64,000 bases of DNA from Fragum whitleyi (GCA_948146395.1 OX411547.1:32096614-32160613); one strand, 5' to 3'; shown: positions 46,065-57,817, numbered from the stretch's first letter. Notes: generated by a model not told the origin, from the sequence alone. Program-made: numbers and translations.

Positions 46065-46345
46065 TCTGAGAGGCTGAGCCTGATAGATCAACAGTTTCTC
46101 ATTTGGCTTCCAATTCTGGGGTTGTAAGTTCTAACTGTAGCTAGGCCAATTTTTATCAGACATTCAACAATTTTAAGTCAATGTGAAATGAATCATTTGT
46201 CTGTCACCAATGGGCTTATAGTAAGTAATACACTGAAGTGGGATGAGCAGTCGGTGGCTTGGGTGGGATGTTGTGTTGGCACTCAGATGTGAGAAAAGAC
46301 AGGATGCAATGTGTAGTTGCACCAGTTGAGCCATATAATTGCAAT
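46065..46345 (+). mobile_element. tRNA-derived SINE copy
   Basis: Shares CATTTGTCTGTCACC, GTGGGATGAGCAG, TGCAATGTGTAGTTGCACCA and AATAATGTTGAAAGC with 52020-52310. The head GGGGTTGTAAGTTCTAAC is a degraded B box. Confidence 0.6.
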
Positions 46346-46533
46346 AATGTTGAAAGCAGCATAAAAAGGGACCATTCAAACAAAAACTATGTCTGAGTGA
46401 TTTCATAACTGGGAAAATACTGTGAAAGAGAAGAAATTGCTTGTCTCCTTTTCCTACAGTACTTTCTATGACATTGGATAGTTTCTTTTCAAAATACATT
46501 ATTTTTTACAATCTCTTTCAGTCTAAACTAGTC

Positions 46534-46756
46534 TTAACCCTTGTCATGCTGAACTCAGAAAATTAATGCTTTGGAAGGAGGTATAGACAAAGATCAGCCA
46601 AATGTGCTATCTGATCTTAGTCTATATCACCTGATTTTTTTTCATAAATCCAGAAATGTTCTAAAATTGTATTTTAGAATAAATGCTTTCGCACAATCAG
46701 TGCATCAAGTTCTGTTTTTTTTAAACCAATTTTTTTTTCAGCATGACAAGGATTAA
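46534..46756. mobile_element. MITE of the TTAACCCTTGTCATGCTGAA family
   Basis: Left end TTAACCCTTGTCATGCTGAA, right end TTCAGCATGACAAGGATTAA. Interior AGATCAGCCAAATGTGCTAT, a shortened hairpin. Confidence 0.78.
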
Positions 46757-48481
46757 AGTTTGAGATTATGGATAAGGGATTGGGAACTATTGAGTTCTGT
46801 TTCTTTAGAAATCAGTACCACCTTAATAAAGGTGTCTGTCTGATAATGAATTAAATTCTATAGATGCAATTTAATAATAAAGAAATTGCTCGCTTTTTAT
46901 TCCCCTGCCATAAAATGGCAAAAGGCAAAAGAAGTTTCACCTGTTTGTGTGTCAGTGGATACATGTGATGGTGGGTGTTTGTGTGTTTGTTTCCCTCTCT
47001 TGTCCAGAACATAACTTCTACATTTATGGACGAATTTCAAATTAATTTTGTACAGTTGTTTCTCTGGGTCAGATAAGTGTCATGCAAAGATTTTGTCCAG
47101 ATACGCCCAAAGTCATGGCTGAATTAAGTATTTGTGGGGGCATCCATGTTTGTGACACATTTCTAGTAAGTAGTCATGTTTTCAAAGTCACCTATTTACA
47201 CCTATCAATTTCTTCTTTAAATGCTCCTCCATAATGGGGTTAAAGGATTTAGGGCCCTTTTTACTAAACTTCTCACAAAAAAATTAATCACAAGTCAAAA
47301 TCACAAATTGTACCTGGTGTTTTCATTTTACACTGTACATTTGCAAATATCTTCTAAGGCCCTTTATGCGTCTCAATAAGCAAAAAATCCAAATAAAAAA
47401 AAATGTGTATTTTCTCTTCAATGAAATGTGAGTTAAGGAAGCAGAAAATTTAGGAAGGATTGTTATCGAACCTACACATAAATCTTCAAAGCCATGTATA
47501 CATTTTAACGTATCCATTCATGTGAAAAGTCCTTCTTGTGTATTTTGGCAGAAACACTAAGAGGATTCACAGAGTTTTTAATCAAAAATTCCTGGGGTGG
47601 AGCTGGAGCGCGGAAAATCCAAATTTGGAACAGTTCGTATCTTCTTTGGAAGGTACTCTCTCAGATGTCTTCATTTTTAAAGCCATGACGTCATTTGTTT
47701 ATTTGGCTCCCCTTAGATTACATCAAAAAGAACTAAATGTAATGGGGTATAATTTTTGGTGATTTCAATGGTTTGCATTGAGTCTATAATCTTTGTTATT
47801 TCTTGATCATCCACCAAAAAGCATTAAAGAAATGAGATCCAAGTTGATAGAATATGTAAACATGAGCACTGCCTATAAGTGCCTATGCTCGGCTGTTGAG
47901 TGCTAGATTGTGAAAAAAGTCTAATCTATTTGCACAAGATGCATCTAGAGTGATCCCCCTAAATAGCATAGGGTTCTCTTTTGATTGTAAACACGTGTGC
48001 CAAGTTTCAAGTGATTGCCCCCAGTAGAGATATCACATAATGTCAAAGTTTTTTCATCATGATAATGACTATGCCACCACCAATGTTATAGCATTACCTT
48101 AGGTTTTCTCTGTAAACAGCTAAATTCTGCCAACTGCTTGCAAAATAAAGTAGCAATATCATATTATTGCTTTGATTACAGCAAAAAGTGATTAGAAATT
48201 ACCCCGACCATAATAGACATGTTTTTCATCTGATCAATATTTTGTGCAGACTGATAAAGTATATCACCCAAGGATCATCTTTGTGAAATTTGGTTATCAT
48301 CTATCCATTAGGTTCTGAAAAGAGACAGACACTTTGCCATAAAAATAGCCCATTGGCCTTAATGCCAGTGGAGCTAAATATCGATTGTCCAATCAGAATA
48401 CTCAATTATGATGACATGATTGTTTTATTCCTGCCATCTTGTTAGGAATATATGTGCAATATATTGGCGACTTAAATGTAA
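46757..48481. other. Gene-poor, degraded repeats
   Basis: No exon recognised. 46893-47200 resembles a Helentron-like remnant (TTTTTATTCCCCTGCCAT start). 47540-48060 shares GAAAATCCAAATTTGGAA and AGTTTCAAGTGATTGCC with 55560-55735. Short frames are not conserved with anything I recognise. Confidence 0.4.
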
Positions 48482-49606
48482 TACAAGAGGACCATGATGA
48501 TCCTAGCTAGATCACTGAGGCTCTTTGACCCCTGGGACATCACATTAATTAAATAGGCAGATGTCAAGGGAAAATAATTTCTACATAAGATCAATACCAT
48601 GGAATGTTTTCAGCCAAGAGCAAGGATATGCCTTTTTGCTATTTCATCTATGTTAAAAGGGATGCACCCGAGTGGAGCCCAAATGTGACCCCAGGGTCTT
48701 GAAATGAACTAACTTGGTAGAGGTCCACTAGATGACGCGACATACTAAATATGATAGCCGTCTGCCTTTTGGTTTCAGAGAAGATGATCCTATTTCCGCA
48801 CGTTGTGCTCAGCTGAGCTAAAAGGGATGCATCCGGGTAGAGCCCAAATATGACCCTAGGGTCTTGATATGAACAAACTTGGTAGGGGCCCACTAGATGA
48901 TGCTACATACCAAATATGAAAGCTGCGTGTCCTCTGGTTTCAGAACAGAAGATTTTAAAGGATTTCGCTCTTTGATTCTATGTAAAAAGGATAGTGCCCA
49001 GGTGAAGCCCGTCGTGACCCCAGGGTCTCGATATGAACTAACCTAGTGGTAGAGGTCCACTAGATGATGCTACATACTAAATATGATGGCAACCTACCTT
49101 CTGCTTTGGTTTCAGAGAAGATTTTCCTATTTCCACCCATTATGCTAAGATGAGCTAAAAGGGATGCACCCGGGTGGTAGCTGTCTGCCTTCTGGTTTCA
49201 GAGAAGATAATTTTTGAAGATTATCCTTTTCTTACCCTTCGTGCTCAGAAGGACTAAAAGGGATGCGCCCGGGTAAAGCCCAAATATGACCCCAGGGTCT
49301 TGATATGAACAACTTGGTAATGGTCCACTAGATGATGCTACATACCAAATATGAATGCCATCTGTCTTCTGGTTCCAGAGAAGATTTTATTGAAATTTTT
49401 TTCCTTTAGGGAAAGTTTAGGATGGATTTTATTTATTTGAAAAACTTTTGTAGAGCTCGACCCAAAGAACATCCCTGTCAAGTTTCATCAAGATTGACCT
49501 ATCTGTTTAGGAAGAGAAGATGTTAAGAAATTGTGGTCGATGGACGGCGGATATTCGACGATCACAATAGCTCACCTTGAGCACTTCGTGCTCAGGTGAG
49601 CTAAAA
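48482..49606 (-). mobile_element. Helentron-like element, inverted relative of 10817-12045
   Basis: Reading the minus strand, it starts TTTTTTAGCTCACCTGAGCA, pairs with TGCTCAAGGTGAGCT, and ends GATCATCATGGTCCTCTTGT. These ends match the 10.8-kb element, but the core differs: about five units of 165-170 bp with AAAAGGGATGCACCCG, GACCCCAGGGTCTTGA and CCACTAGATGATGC. Same ends with different cores point to core replacement. Confidence 0.75.
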
Positions 49607-52019
49607 AACAGCTAAAATAAGCTGTTGGTACAAAATTCAGGTGGCTCATCATCAATTTTCTCTTGGTTTTATTTATGTCTTTGACCATCTTTTTTACAGA
49701 CTAATAACTTTTCAATATCTGAGAGATGTCGTATATGTGATTTTGGTCAAGTGGCAGGGCCTGTTATCTGCTAATTTAAATATTCTTGATGCATGTAATG
49801 GCTGACCTGGCTGGTAAATACATTCGGAACACCACTCGGACAATCTCATGATCAACCTCAGATGTGCATTGACGGACTATTTTTAAAAAATTATGGGAAA
49901 CCCTTGGAAATACTCTATGATGTCAGTTAAAATGGTGTGAGCCCTCGAAACTGTGAGTGAAAACATTCGATGTCGCCAACGCTACTTGCTTAAGTCACTG
50001 ACGTGAAACCATTGTATCGTAATATAAATATCTTTAGATTCCTAAATAACAGCTGAAAAAAATCTTAATTTTTGAGAATGACGAATCATTCTCAAAAATT
50101 AAGATTTTTCAGCCGTTATTTACTGTAAAAGATCTAGTGCTAGTTTTTAAATCGTACTGCGAAGCAGTAGATTTATATCTACCGTTTTCCAGAAATCCAG
50201 TCTGTTTGACCCACTACATTTTTACCATTATCTTCTGAGCAATGTGTTCAAACCAAATTATGTGTTTTCAAACACCGAAGAAACGGCCTTTTCAGTCACA
50301 ATCTACAAACTTTGTTTATACCTTATTTACTTTTCGACAAATAGAGAAGAGGCTAATACAAAATTTGATGTAATTTTCGCTTTTAGTAATTACCAGTTAG
50401 TATTTTCAGTGTTTATAACAAGATTTTCGGTTGAGTAAAGGAGTTGAAACGTACAATAGGTTAACTGTATAATTAATTTGTAGCACTTACAATATTACTG
50501 CTCTGAACTTTCTCGAACGGTCATTTACCAGTTGTAGGGCTGACAACCAATCAAATTTTGTTATGATTATCACTCGGTCAAAACCCAAGCGTAAATTCAG
50601 ACCACGTAGTAGATGCAAATGGACATCGTCTGCTCGAAATGTGTCAATTAACTTGTTTGTCATTAGTCAATAGTCGTCTGCACTCAAACAGGGAGTGTGG
50701 GAAGTTTACTTTTTTCGCATGTGTTAACAAATAGAAATAATTTTGTAATTTTAAAATATTTGATTTCAATGAGCACTCTGATCACGCTCCAATCCTATTT
50801 TCATTAAATTCAAATTTGAGTATGAAGAAAAATTATTCAACAACAAATAAACCGACAAAAACATACGATAAACTGATATAGGGTTAAGTTCATATCAGAC
50901 TCGGTTTCGACCCGAGTTAACCGGGTTTCCATCAGAACGGCCTCGGTTTCGACACTAGTGATGTCATTGTAACCTTTCAACCTCGACGCTTCTGATCCTG
51001 GGTCAGGCCGGTGTTACTTGGGTTCCAAAATGTCGTCGAGAATAGTGCACAACAATTCGATTACAAAAAAATAAATATTCTCTATTACTTTAAATAACAA
51101 ATACTTTTTTCTTATTTTATATAGTATTTTGCACGAGTTTATTACATTTCTTAATGGGATAACGATATTTCATGGTAAATTAATTATTGTAGCGGTAAAT
51201 GAGAAGTTTGTTTACTACCACCAGTGGGAAACTCCGTTCACATGAATGTCTTTTCTGCGCATGCATATTACAGTCAATTTTAGATTATTACATCATCTCA
51301 CGCGTCTCTCGGGCTGCCATTTGAATTTCCCCTAGGATAGCAGCAAGAGCGATCTATTTTTAGATCAACTCATGAATAATCATAGAGTGCTGCTAGATTT
51401 AATCGATTGGTCAGAAACCAAAGATATAAATAGCATAGTTGGCGATTTCACGTGTTTCTTGAGGGAAAATGCATTTACAGTATTTGGGAAAACCCAATGC
51501 TTGAAATACAAACATGTTGGTAATCAAAATTGTAAATAGTTTAATGAAAAATGTTTGTTGCTAAACAGGCTTTTAAACTCTATAGGGAGAGGAATAATAT
51601 TAACAGACAAGCTTTTAGCTTGGCGTGAGCTCATTATAACAACGTAAAAATCTGCTAAGAAATAATTTAGACTAGCAGAGGGCTATCGAATCAGCAAACT
51701 TTCAAAATCGGACCCATGAGGTTGGATGAGCTGGCGATGTCCTCGAAAAGATGGAGTGTTAAGACAAAAAACTCACAAATCTAAAGATTTTACCAACTTT
51801 TATTGTCCAAATTTGAGCCCTTTTGATTGGCGAACTATTGCACTATCCCACCCTTTCAATGATGTACGATTTACAGTGCTGACAGCACTTTGATTCTTAC
51901 ACTGTTTCCACCTAACAGAATGCACAATTTTGTTACCCATCGGCCTTACATAAATTCGAGGTCTGTTGCAGTTTACAGAAATGGCAGAGTGATGTTCCGA
52001 ATGGCTCAAGTAGTCACAT
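49607..52019. other. Unassigned spacer, partly CpG-richer (50560-51420)
   Basis: No exon could be supported. A strong hairpin lies at 50048-50118. 50890-51010 holds short palindromic CG-containing words (CTCGGTTTCGACCCGAGTTA). The region could contain a promoter or non-coding transcript; nothing decisive is visible. Confidence 0.3.
50048..50118. repeat. Near-perfect 70-bp hairpin
   Basis: TAACAGCTGAAAAAAATCTT...TTTTTGAGAATGA pairs with TCATTCTCAAAAATTAAGAT...TTTTCAGCCGTTA; the loop is only a few bases (CGAA). Confidence 0.8.
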
Positions 52020-52310
52020 GCTGATTGTGGCTAGCTCAACGGTTACATGTTTGACTGTCAATCCTATGGCCATGAGTTCAAATTCTGGCTTGGCCAGTTT
52101 TCATTAAACGGTTGACAAATGTTACACGAGTCATTTGTCTCCAACCATCTAGATAAATAGTAAGCCTCAGTGAGATTAACAGCTGGTTGCATGGGTGAAA
52201 TTTTGTGGTTGTATTAATGTGAGAAATGACTGGAATTCATGGGTAGATGCACCAGCCACATGATATTATTGTAATTATGTTGAAAGTGGCCCCATACAAA
52301 TAAATCAAGC
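52020..52310 (+). mobile_element. tRNA-derived SINE
   Basis: A box GTGGCTAGCTCAACGG, B box GAGTTCAAATTCTGG, then the family body (TCATTTGTCTCCAACC, GCATGGGTGAAATTTTG, GGTAGATGCACCAGCC, ATGTTGAAAGTGGC) and an AATAAATCAAGC tail. It is the copy with the best tRNA-like head of the three seen. Confidence 0.72.
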
Positions 52311-52381
52311 AGTAATAAATATTGCTAAACTTTTACCACAAAATAATGCTTTATAATACAAGTCATGGAAAAACTTTCCTA

Positions 52382-53209
52382 AACAAGAGCACCAAGATGG
52401 CTGTACATCTCTCACCTGAATTAATACTGTGGAGATACCAGTAAGAACAAAAAATCAAACACTAGCAGTGTTTCAGATAAATGTAACTTATCATTGATCA
52501 AAGACTTTCCACTAAAGTTTAATCTGCTAAAACGAGTGCTGACATTTTGTTGTTAAGGTCTCTTTTCCTGTTATGTCTGATGGAACTTTCATATTTTCAA
52601 AAGCATTGGATCAACTTTCATGAAGATAAGAAGGCCCCTTTTCCTGCAATACAAAACAGAAGTTTCCATTTCTGACTGGGTTCATCAGACAAATATTCTG
52701 ACCAACTTTCATGTAGACTCATGTCTGGGCCAAACTTGATTCCTCTAGAGTGCTAACAAGGGTTTTATCATTAAGGCTCTTTTTCCCATGATTTGTAACT
52801 GAAATTTCACATAGGGCTCATCCTAGAGACTGTAAAAACATAGTTGCAGAGCAAGACCAAGTTTCATGCATACTGGTCCAAAATTGTTTCCTCTTGAATG
52901 TTTGCAAGTATTTAATCATTAAGGTCCCTTTTCCCATGATTTCTGACTGAACTTTCTCATTTTCTATAGGGTTCTCTTCTTTTGGATTTTTTTCATAAAG
53001 GCCCCTTTTCTGAGGATTGCCAACTACACTTTTCTGTTTCCATTAGCATTCAACCTTGAGTTCAGATAATCAGTCTTACCCAAGTTTCATGAAGATTGGG
53101 CTGAAATTGTTGCCTCTAGTGTTAGGAAGTAATTGCTGACGAGGCAAGACAGATATTCAATTATCACAAAAGGTCACTTTTGGCATGATGTGCTCAGGTG
53201 AGCTAAAAA
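52382..53209 (-). mobile_element. Helentron-like element, minus strand, diverged core
   Basis: Minus-strand start TTTTTAGCTCACCTGAGCAC, end GTGCTCTTGTTT. About four loose repeats in the core contain AGGTCCCTTTTCCCATGATT-like words and CAACTTTCATG. Confidence 0.65.
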
Positions 53210-53450
53210 TTGTTCATAAAAAGAATTTTCTTCATTTTCTACAGTGTTTTCTCTCCAGATAGACAGGTTTTCTAAATGGCATCAAATAGAAATTATCCTT
53301 GATGAAATACAGTCGATATTGCTCAAGCGACCACGTGTATTAAGCGACCAATTTTATAAAGCGACCACCATAGAAAGTCCCTTGCCTTAAGTAAAATCTC
53401 TGAGAAAGAGGACATTCTTAACGAAAAACTGGTTATTATTGAATCTTTTG

Positions 53451-53503
53451 TTGTTAGAGCCCATTAGAATCGTCTCACTAAGACGATTCTAATGGGCTCC
53501 AAC
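53451..53503. repeat. Foldback hairpin, GTCT..AGAC loop family
   Basis: TTGTTAGAGCCCATTAGAAT with ATTCTAATGGGCTCCAACA around CGTCTCACTAAGACG. Confidence 0.8.
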
Positions 53504-54314
53504 ATCATAGGATTCAGTATAACTTGACCAACAATCTTTAAATGCTATCAAAATATACTGTCATATTCATCATGATATTTTGTATTTATCGACCATTCCC
53601 ATAAACAGCCGCTTTTTGGTGGTCCCCTAAGTGGTCACTTAACACAAAATTTACTGTATTCTATTTTGGACCATTTTAAATTTCATGTCTGGAAATGGCT
53701 GAAATAAGGAGTCAACTTAAAGATTGTTTTCAATTTTGTTTATTACTTGCACATTGATAAAACATCACAAAAGAAGACATCATTTTACACGGCAGAACAA
53801 ACAAAGAAGCAAACATTAAGCAATTTATCCATTAAAAGTCACGGTAAAGTGTGTAACGTAAAGTATCACACAAATGTATCACAGATTTTTTGTTGACAGG
53901 AAATGACGTCATTTCTTTCGGTATCATGGCAGACCGTAGGTGTTTCATAGAAATGGCGTCATTTCCTTAATGGCATATTGGTATCTGGCTAATACCACAA
54001 AAATAATAACTAGCTTGACACAAAACATTTGTAAATATCTGCAAAGAAATTCCACATTTTTACAAACAATTTGAATCAAACACAACAAAATGGCTAAAAT
54101 AATTGTCACCAAAAACAGGCTTCTCCTTCCCTCCTATATAATATATATTTTTCTATGTACAGCATGTCATTCCCTGATCGTTAATGTGAAATGATAAGGA
54201 ATGTAGGACACTATGCATGATAAGTTTGATAGTAAAATACATTATATTACGATGAACATGATGAAAGAAAAATAAACGAGCCAAATCATGTGAAATGGGA
54301 CTTCAAGCATTACG

Positions 54315-54388
54315 TGGGTCCAGTGAAAGACTGTAGTAAGTGTATATACATTGTACATACACTTACTACAGTCTTGCACCGAGACCCT
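54315..54388. repeat. Foldback hairpin, subfamily 3-like
   Basis: GGGTCCAGTGAAAGACTGTA with TACAGTCTTGCACCGAGACC; stem GTAAGTGTATATACA with GTACATACACTTAC. Confidence 0.83.
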
Positions 54389-54448
54389 CAATTAACAAAA
54401 TTCTGCCTGTGCAATCAAAAGTTTTATACAACCTGCATGAATATGTTG

Positions 54449-54519
54449 ATGGTTCAGTGAAAAGCAGTTGTAACTGCCTATATTTTTATAGGCAGTAACA
54501 ACTACTTCACACTGAGCCT
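54449..54519. repeat. Foldback hairpin, subfamily 2
   Basis: ATGGTTCAGTGAAAAGCAGT with ACTACTTCACACTGAGCCT; stem GTAACTGCCTATA/TATAGGCAGTAAC. Confidence 0.82.
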
Positions 54520-55049
54520 TAAACATGCATTTTATTTTTATGTCCCAAAATATTAACTTTAGTGGGCAAAAACATGTAAATCTTTTTTGCACAAAACAGA
54601 TATATGAATTTCCCTTTTCATATATTTTGGCTAAAATCATAAAACTTGCATGATTAAGTAAATTCAAACTGTGACAACCCCTCGCACTCTCATTCACTCC
54701 ACTAAAGTAGGCTTCATTCAGATGCATATAGATTGAATCGCATCTAGAAACTTTGATAATTTTGCAACATTTAAAAAGTCCTTTCAGCTTAACAAGTTTT
54801 GAAGTGATAAAAAAGTCATAGCAACAAATCTGTAAGTACTTAACATAATTTTTTATTATAGTTTTCAAAAACCATTAATAAAATCATTATTTCACTTTTT
54901 AAGGACTTTTAGTTTTCCAAGTCTTTTGATTAAAATCTTTTTCTTTTTCTCTTCAAAAGAAAAGAATTGTAAAAATCAGCCTACTGTTTTAAGATACAAG
55001 TTTATATAATAAGAAATAAAGAAAGAAAGTCTATGGGTAGTTAATTTCA

Positions 55050-55196
55050 CTAATGTTTTGTTCCGAAGCACACTTCTTCAATCCAGAATCCAAATTTCTG
55101 ATCTGCAGATCCTGCGTCACGAACTTCTATGTCTGTTACTGGGAGTAAGGACCTCTTTCTTGATTTAATTAGAATCTCTGATTTACCATTACCATT
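55050..55196 (-). CDS. Collagen C, last coding exon with TAG stop
   Basis: Minus-strand acceptor CATTTCAG, 147 bp, phase 0. It encodes NGNGKSEILIKSRKRSLLPV, TDIEVRDAGSADQKFGFWIE, EVCFGTKH and stop. LPVTDIEV...ADQKFGFxIxxVCF is the fibrillar collagen C-terminal signature. Confidence 0.95.
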   Translation of the reverse strand, partial: NGNGKSEILIKSRKRSLLPVTDIEVRDAGSADQKFGFWIEEVCFGTKH

Positions 55197-55848
55197 CTGA
55201 AATGAGGAAAAGAAAAGTCGGACTGTATTTTTTTTTTCAAATATCTTAGATCAAACTCGGGCTAGAATAATGAACAGAAGTGCCTGAGAAATTCTAATGG
55301 GTATCAAAGGTTTTCTGCGCCCCGGCTCAAAAGCTTCTGCCCTGGAATTTCTGCATAAAAACTCTGTGAATCCTTGATATGTATACGCCTAAATACCTAC
55401 AAGGGAATTTTTCGCGTTACAGAATACACAAAAATGTTAAGATAATCCTTTCTCAAATTTCTGCAACCAAAACTTTTATATTAGAATATACCCATGTTTT
55501 TGTTCTTATGGATGTTCTTGCGTATTGGCATGTAGATTTCCATAGGTTAGAGGGAACTTTCATGTCTGACCTTTAATTTTTACGCAAAAAATCCAGGGCT
55601 GGAGCTTTTGCACTGAGGTGCAGAAAATCCAAATTTGAAGTGTTCATAACTCCTTTTGATGATGAACTTGTGTGCCTAGTTTCAAATGAATGCCTTCAGT
55701 AGAACCAGATATATAACAAAATGTCAAAGTTTTGGCACAAAGACATAAATGACGACATTCAGGTCAAGGCTATTACTTTGATCTCAGGAGCGAATCCCTT
55801 AAGAACCAATAATTGCAACTCCTCCTTGCTTTTAACCAGAAATTGATA

Positions 55849-56579
55849 TTAAGGTGGCAATGGACAGCGGCCTTCCGACTCTATAAACCGGAAGTGGGTT
55901 TTCGTTTATTTTACGGCTCTTTTTACGTGGTTTTACTGGTTTTAGCAAGATTCTGCTTATGGAAATAAAGTGGATTGATGATGGTAAAATTTTATAATTT
56001 AGCTTCTTTTCAACATTTGATATCAATTGAATGACTGGATCATTAAATTTAACAATAAATATGTGTTATAAGCGTCATTCAATTAGAAAGGGTCACTGTA
56101 AAATAACGAAAAACTTTCTTATTTGCATGGAAAGGTTTGCTGATTTTTTTTACCAAATAAAGGAAAAGTATGGTTTTTAAACATATAGGAAAATCAGATA
56201 AATTCATTGGGTAATTACTTAATAAAAATAGGGTTTTGTGGCATTTTTTTCCCCTTAAAATTACACAAATTAGTGCATTTTTAACTTTTGAATGCACATT
56301 GTGCTAATACAATTGATCAAAGAGAAAATTTCTTGGCAACAGCCATGGTGTACATGTACAAGGTCTATCAAAATGTATGTGTTTTATAGCTATAAGCTGG
56401 TTCTGAGTTTATACTAAACCTAAAACAAATATATACGTTTTACTGAAAAATGGCCAGTATCACTCAAGGGCAGATAACTCTAGCATGAAAACGAGCATGA
56501 AAAGGTACCTTCAAATTTTGATAAAATGACTTTACAGTGTTACATTGGGCGGAAAAAAATGACGCCATTGCTACCTTAA
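55849..56579. mobile_element. Putative TTAA-flanked element with 11-bp inverted ends
   Basis: Starts TTAAGGTGGCAATGG and ends CCATTGCTACCTTAA (one mismatch between arms). TTAA on both sides fits a TTAA target duplication as in piggyBac-type elements, but the GGT ends are not the canonical piggyBac termini. About 730 bp; no transposase. It lies in a collagen C intron. Confidence 0.45.
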
Positions 56580-56711
56580 AAGGAGTAATGTTTCTTTAAA
56601 TCTATAGTTTGTGCACCAGGGTCCCGTTTTACAAAGCATCTTACGAAATATTCAATCTTAAGTCAAAATCACAAATCGTACTTGTTATTTTCATTCATTG
56701 TTAGATTCTGC

Positions 56712-56765
56712 CTTGCAACATCTCATTGGAATCGTCTTTAGAAGACGATTTCAATGAGATGATGA
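56712..56765. repeat. Foldback hairpin, GTCT..AGAC loop family
   Basis: CATCTCATTGGAATCGTCTT with AGACGATTTCAATGAGATG. Confidence 0.78.
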
Positions 56766-57054
56766 ATGACAAAATTCCATATTTAGTTACTTCTGTAGAA
56801 GCAACTTTAATTTTTGACTTACGCAAAAAATGATGGTAAGATGGTTAGCAAAATGGGCCCCAGTTCGGTTGCAATCAAACAGTGGCATGCCATTATTAGG
56901 GTTGCAATTAAGAGTTTTCACTGAACGACAAAATAGTTTTACTCCTGGGAATCATATTTGGGAAATAACAATAATATATGGACATATAATGACCATTTCT
57001 GCCTCAGCTTTCAGCTTGCCCTTACAGATTGTGGAGTCAGTGCAAAATATATCT

Positions 57055-57350
57055 GACCCATCACACAAAAAAGAACCCATCTTGGCAGTGTGTATAATCT
57101 CTACCCTAGTCAGTTTGGGCAGTCTTGGCAGACTGCACAGACTAACTAGGGTCAAACTTTTCACATTTTACTAATTTCCTCAAACTTTAATAATCAATCT
57201 ATCTTGCTGTGAAAGAATTTTTGGAATGTGCACTCTGGTTTGCCTGCCCTAGAAGTGCACTCTGGTTTGCCAGCACTAGAACCAATCCCATTTTCAATTA
57301 TTTTTTTTTAACATAGGTCCTTGACAGTCCTTTTTGCGTGATGGGTCATA
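57055..57350. mobile_element. Palindromic MITE (TGACCCATCACACAAAAAAG type)
   Basis: Left TGACCCATCACACAAAAAAG, right CCTTTTTGCGTGATGGGTCA; inner ACCCTAGTCAGTTTGGGCAG with CAGACTAACTAGGGTC-like partner. Its right end continues into the tandem array at 57336-57535. Confidence 0.72.
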
Positions 57351-57535
57351 TATTTATTGACCTTTGAAAACATTTGCGTGATGGGTCAAATATTTATTGA
57401 CCTTTGAAAACATTTGCGTGATGGGTCAAATATTTATTGACCTTTGAAAACATTAGCGTGATGGGTCACATATTTATTGACCTTTGAAAACATTTGTGTG
57501 ATGGGTCACATATTTATTGACCTTTGAAAACATTT
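57336..57535. repeat. Five copies of a 40-bp minisatellite seeded by a MITE end
   Basis: GCGTGATGGGTCA at 57336, 57376, 57416, 57456 and 57496 (GTGTG in the last), each followed by ATATTTATTGACCTTTGAAA. Period exactly 40 bp, very low divergence. The first unit overlaps the right terminus of the MITE at 57055-57350. It ends about 34 bp from the next exon. Confidence 0.9.
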
Positions 57536-57568
57536 TGCGCTGTTCCTCAAAATAATGACACAACTTAC

Positions 57569-57817
57569 CATACAGTGATCCTTGTTTGAGTCGACTGTGT
57601 ATGTTGGGTCACCCCTCTTCTGTTTAGCTGCGGGCAGGATCATCTTGTCATTGAACCCCCTGAAGCGAACAGCCATGTCATAACTGCGGGTAGAATTGTC
57701 ATAGAATGCCACACTGTTTTGACACTGATAAATGATTTTCTGTTGAGCAACTGTGCTAATTTCAGCCAATGAAGTGATCTGGCTATTTTTGGCTTTGTAT
57801 GTGAAACCATTGTATTC
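57569..57817 (-). CDS. Collagen C, C-propeptide exon (QCQNSVAFYD)
   Basis: Minus-strand acceptor AATTTCAG, donor GTAAGT, 249 bp, phase 0 both sides, 83 codons. It begins EYNGFTYKAKNSQITSLAEI, then STVAQQKIIYQCQNSVAFYD (C6), and ends GDPTYTVDSNKDHCM (C7). The IxYxCxNSVAxxD core is diagnostic of COLFI and is better kept than in collagen A. Confidence 0.95.

Larger units (their letters stand above)
53700..55049 (-). other. Collagen C 3' flank / probable 3' UTR with two hairpins
   Basis: Downstream of the minus-strand stop. Several TTTATT (minus-strand AATAAA) sites occur, for example near 53738 and 54850, so the end cannot be fixed. It contains foldback hairpins at 54315-54388 and 54449-54519. 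A 158-codon minus-strand frame at 54392-54868 runs through a hairpin and matches nothing I recognise. Confidence 0.4.

Noticed and set aside
50560..51420. A fourth gene in the CSAD-collagen C spacer
   Set aside because: Composition is somewhat less AT-rich with more CpG, but no exon with splice sites or recognisable protein sequence could be found.
54392..54868. 158-codon minus-strand open frame downstream of collagen C
   Set aside because: It runs through a foldback hairpin and the probable 3' UTR, has no recognisable domain, and its composition is that of AT-rich non-coding DNA.
57336..57535. CRISPR-like array of evenly spaced repeats
   Set aside because: Units are fully tandem with no unique spacers, in a eukaryotic intron, and seeded by a MITE end.
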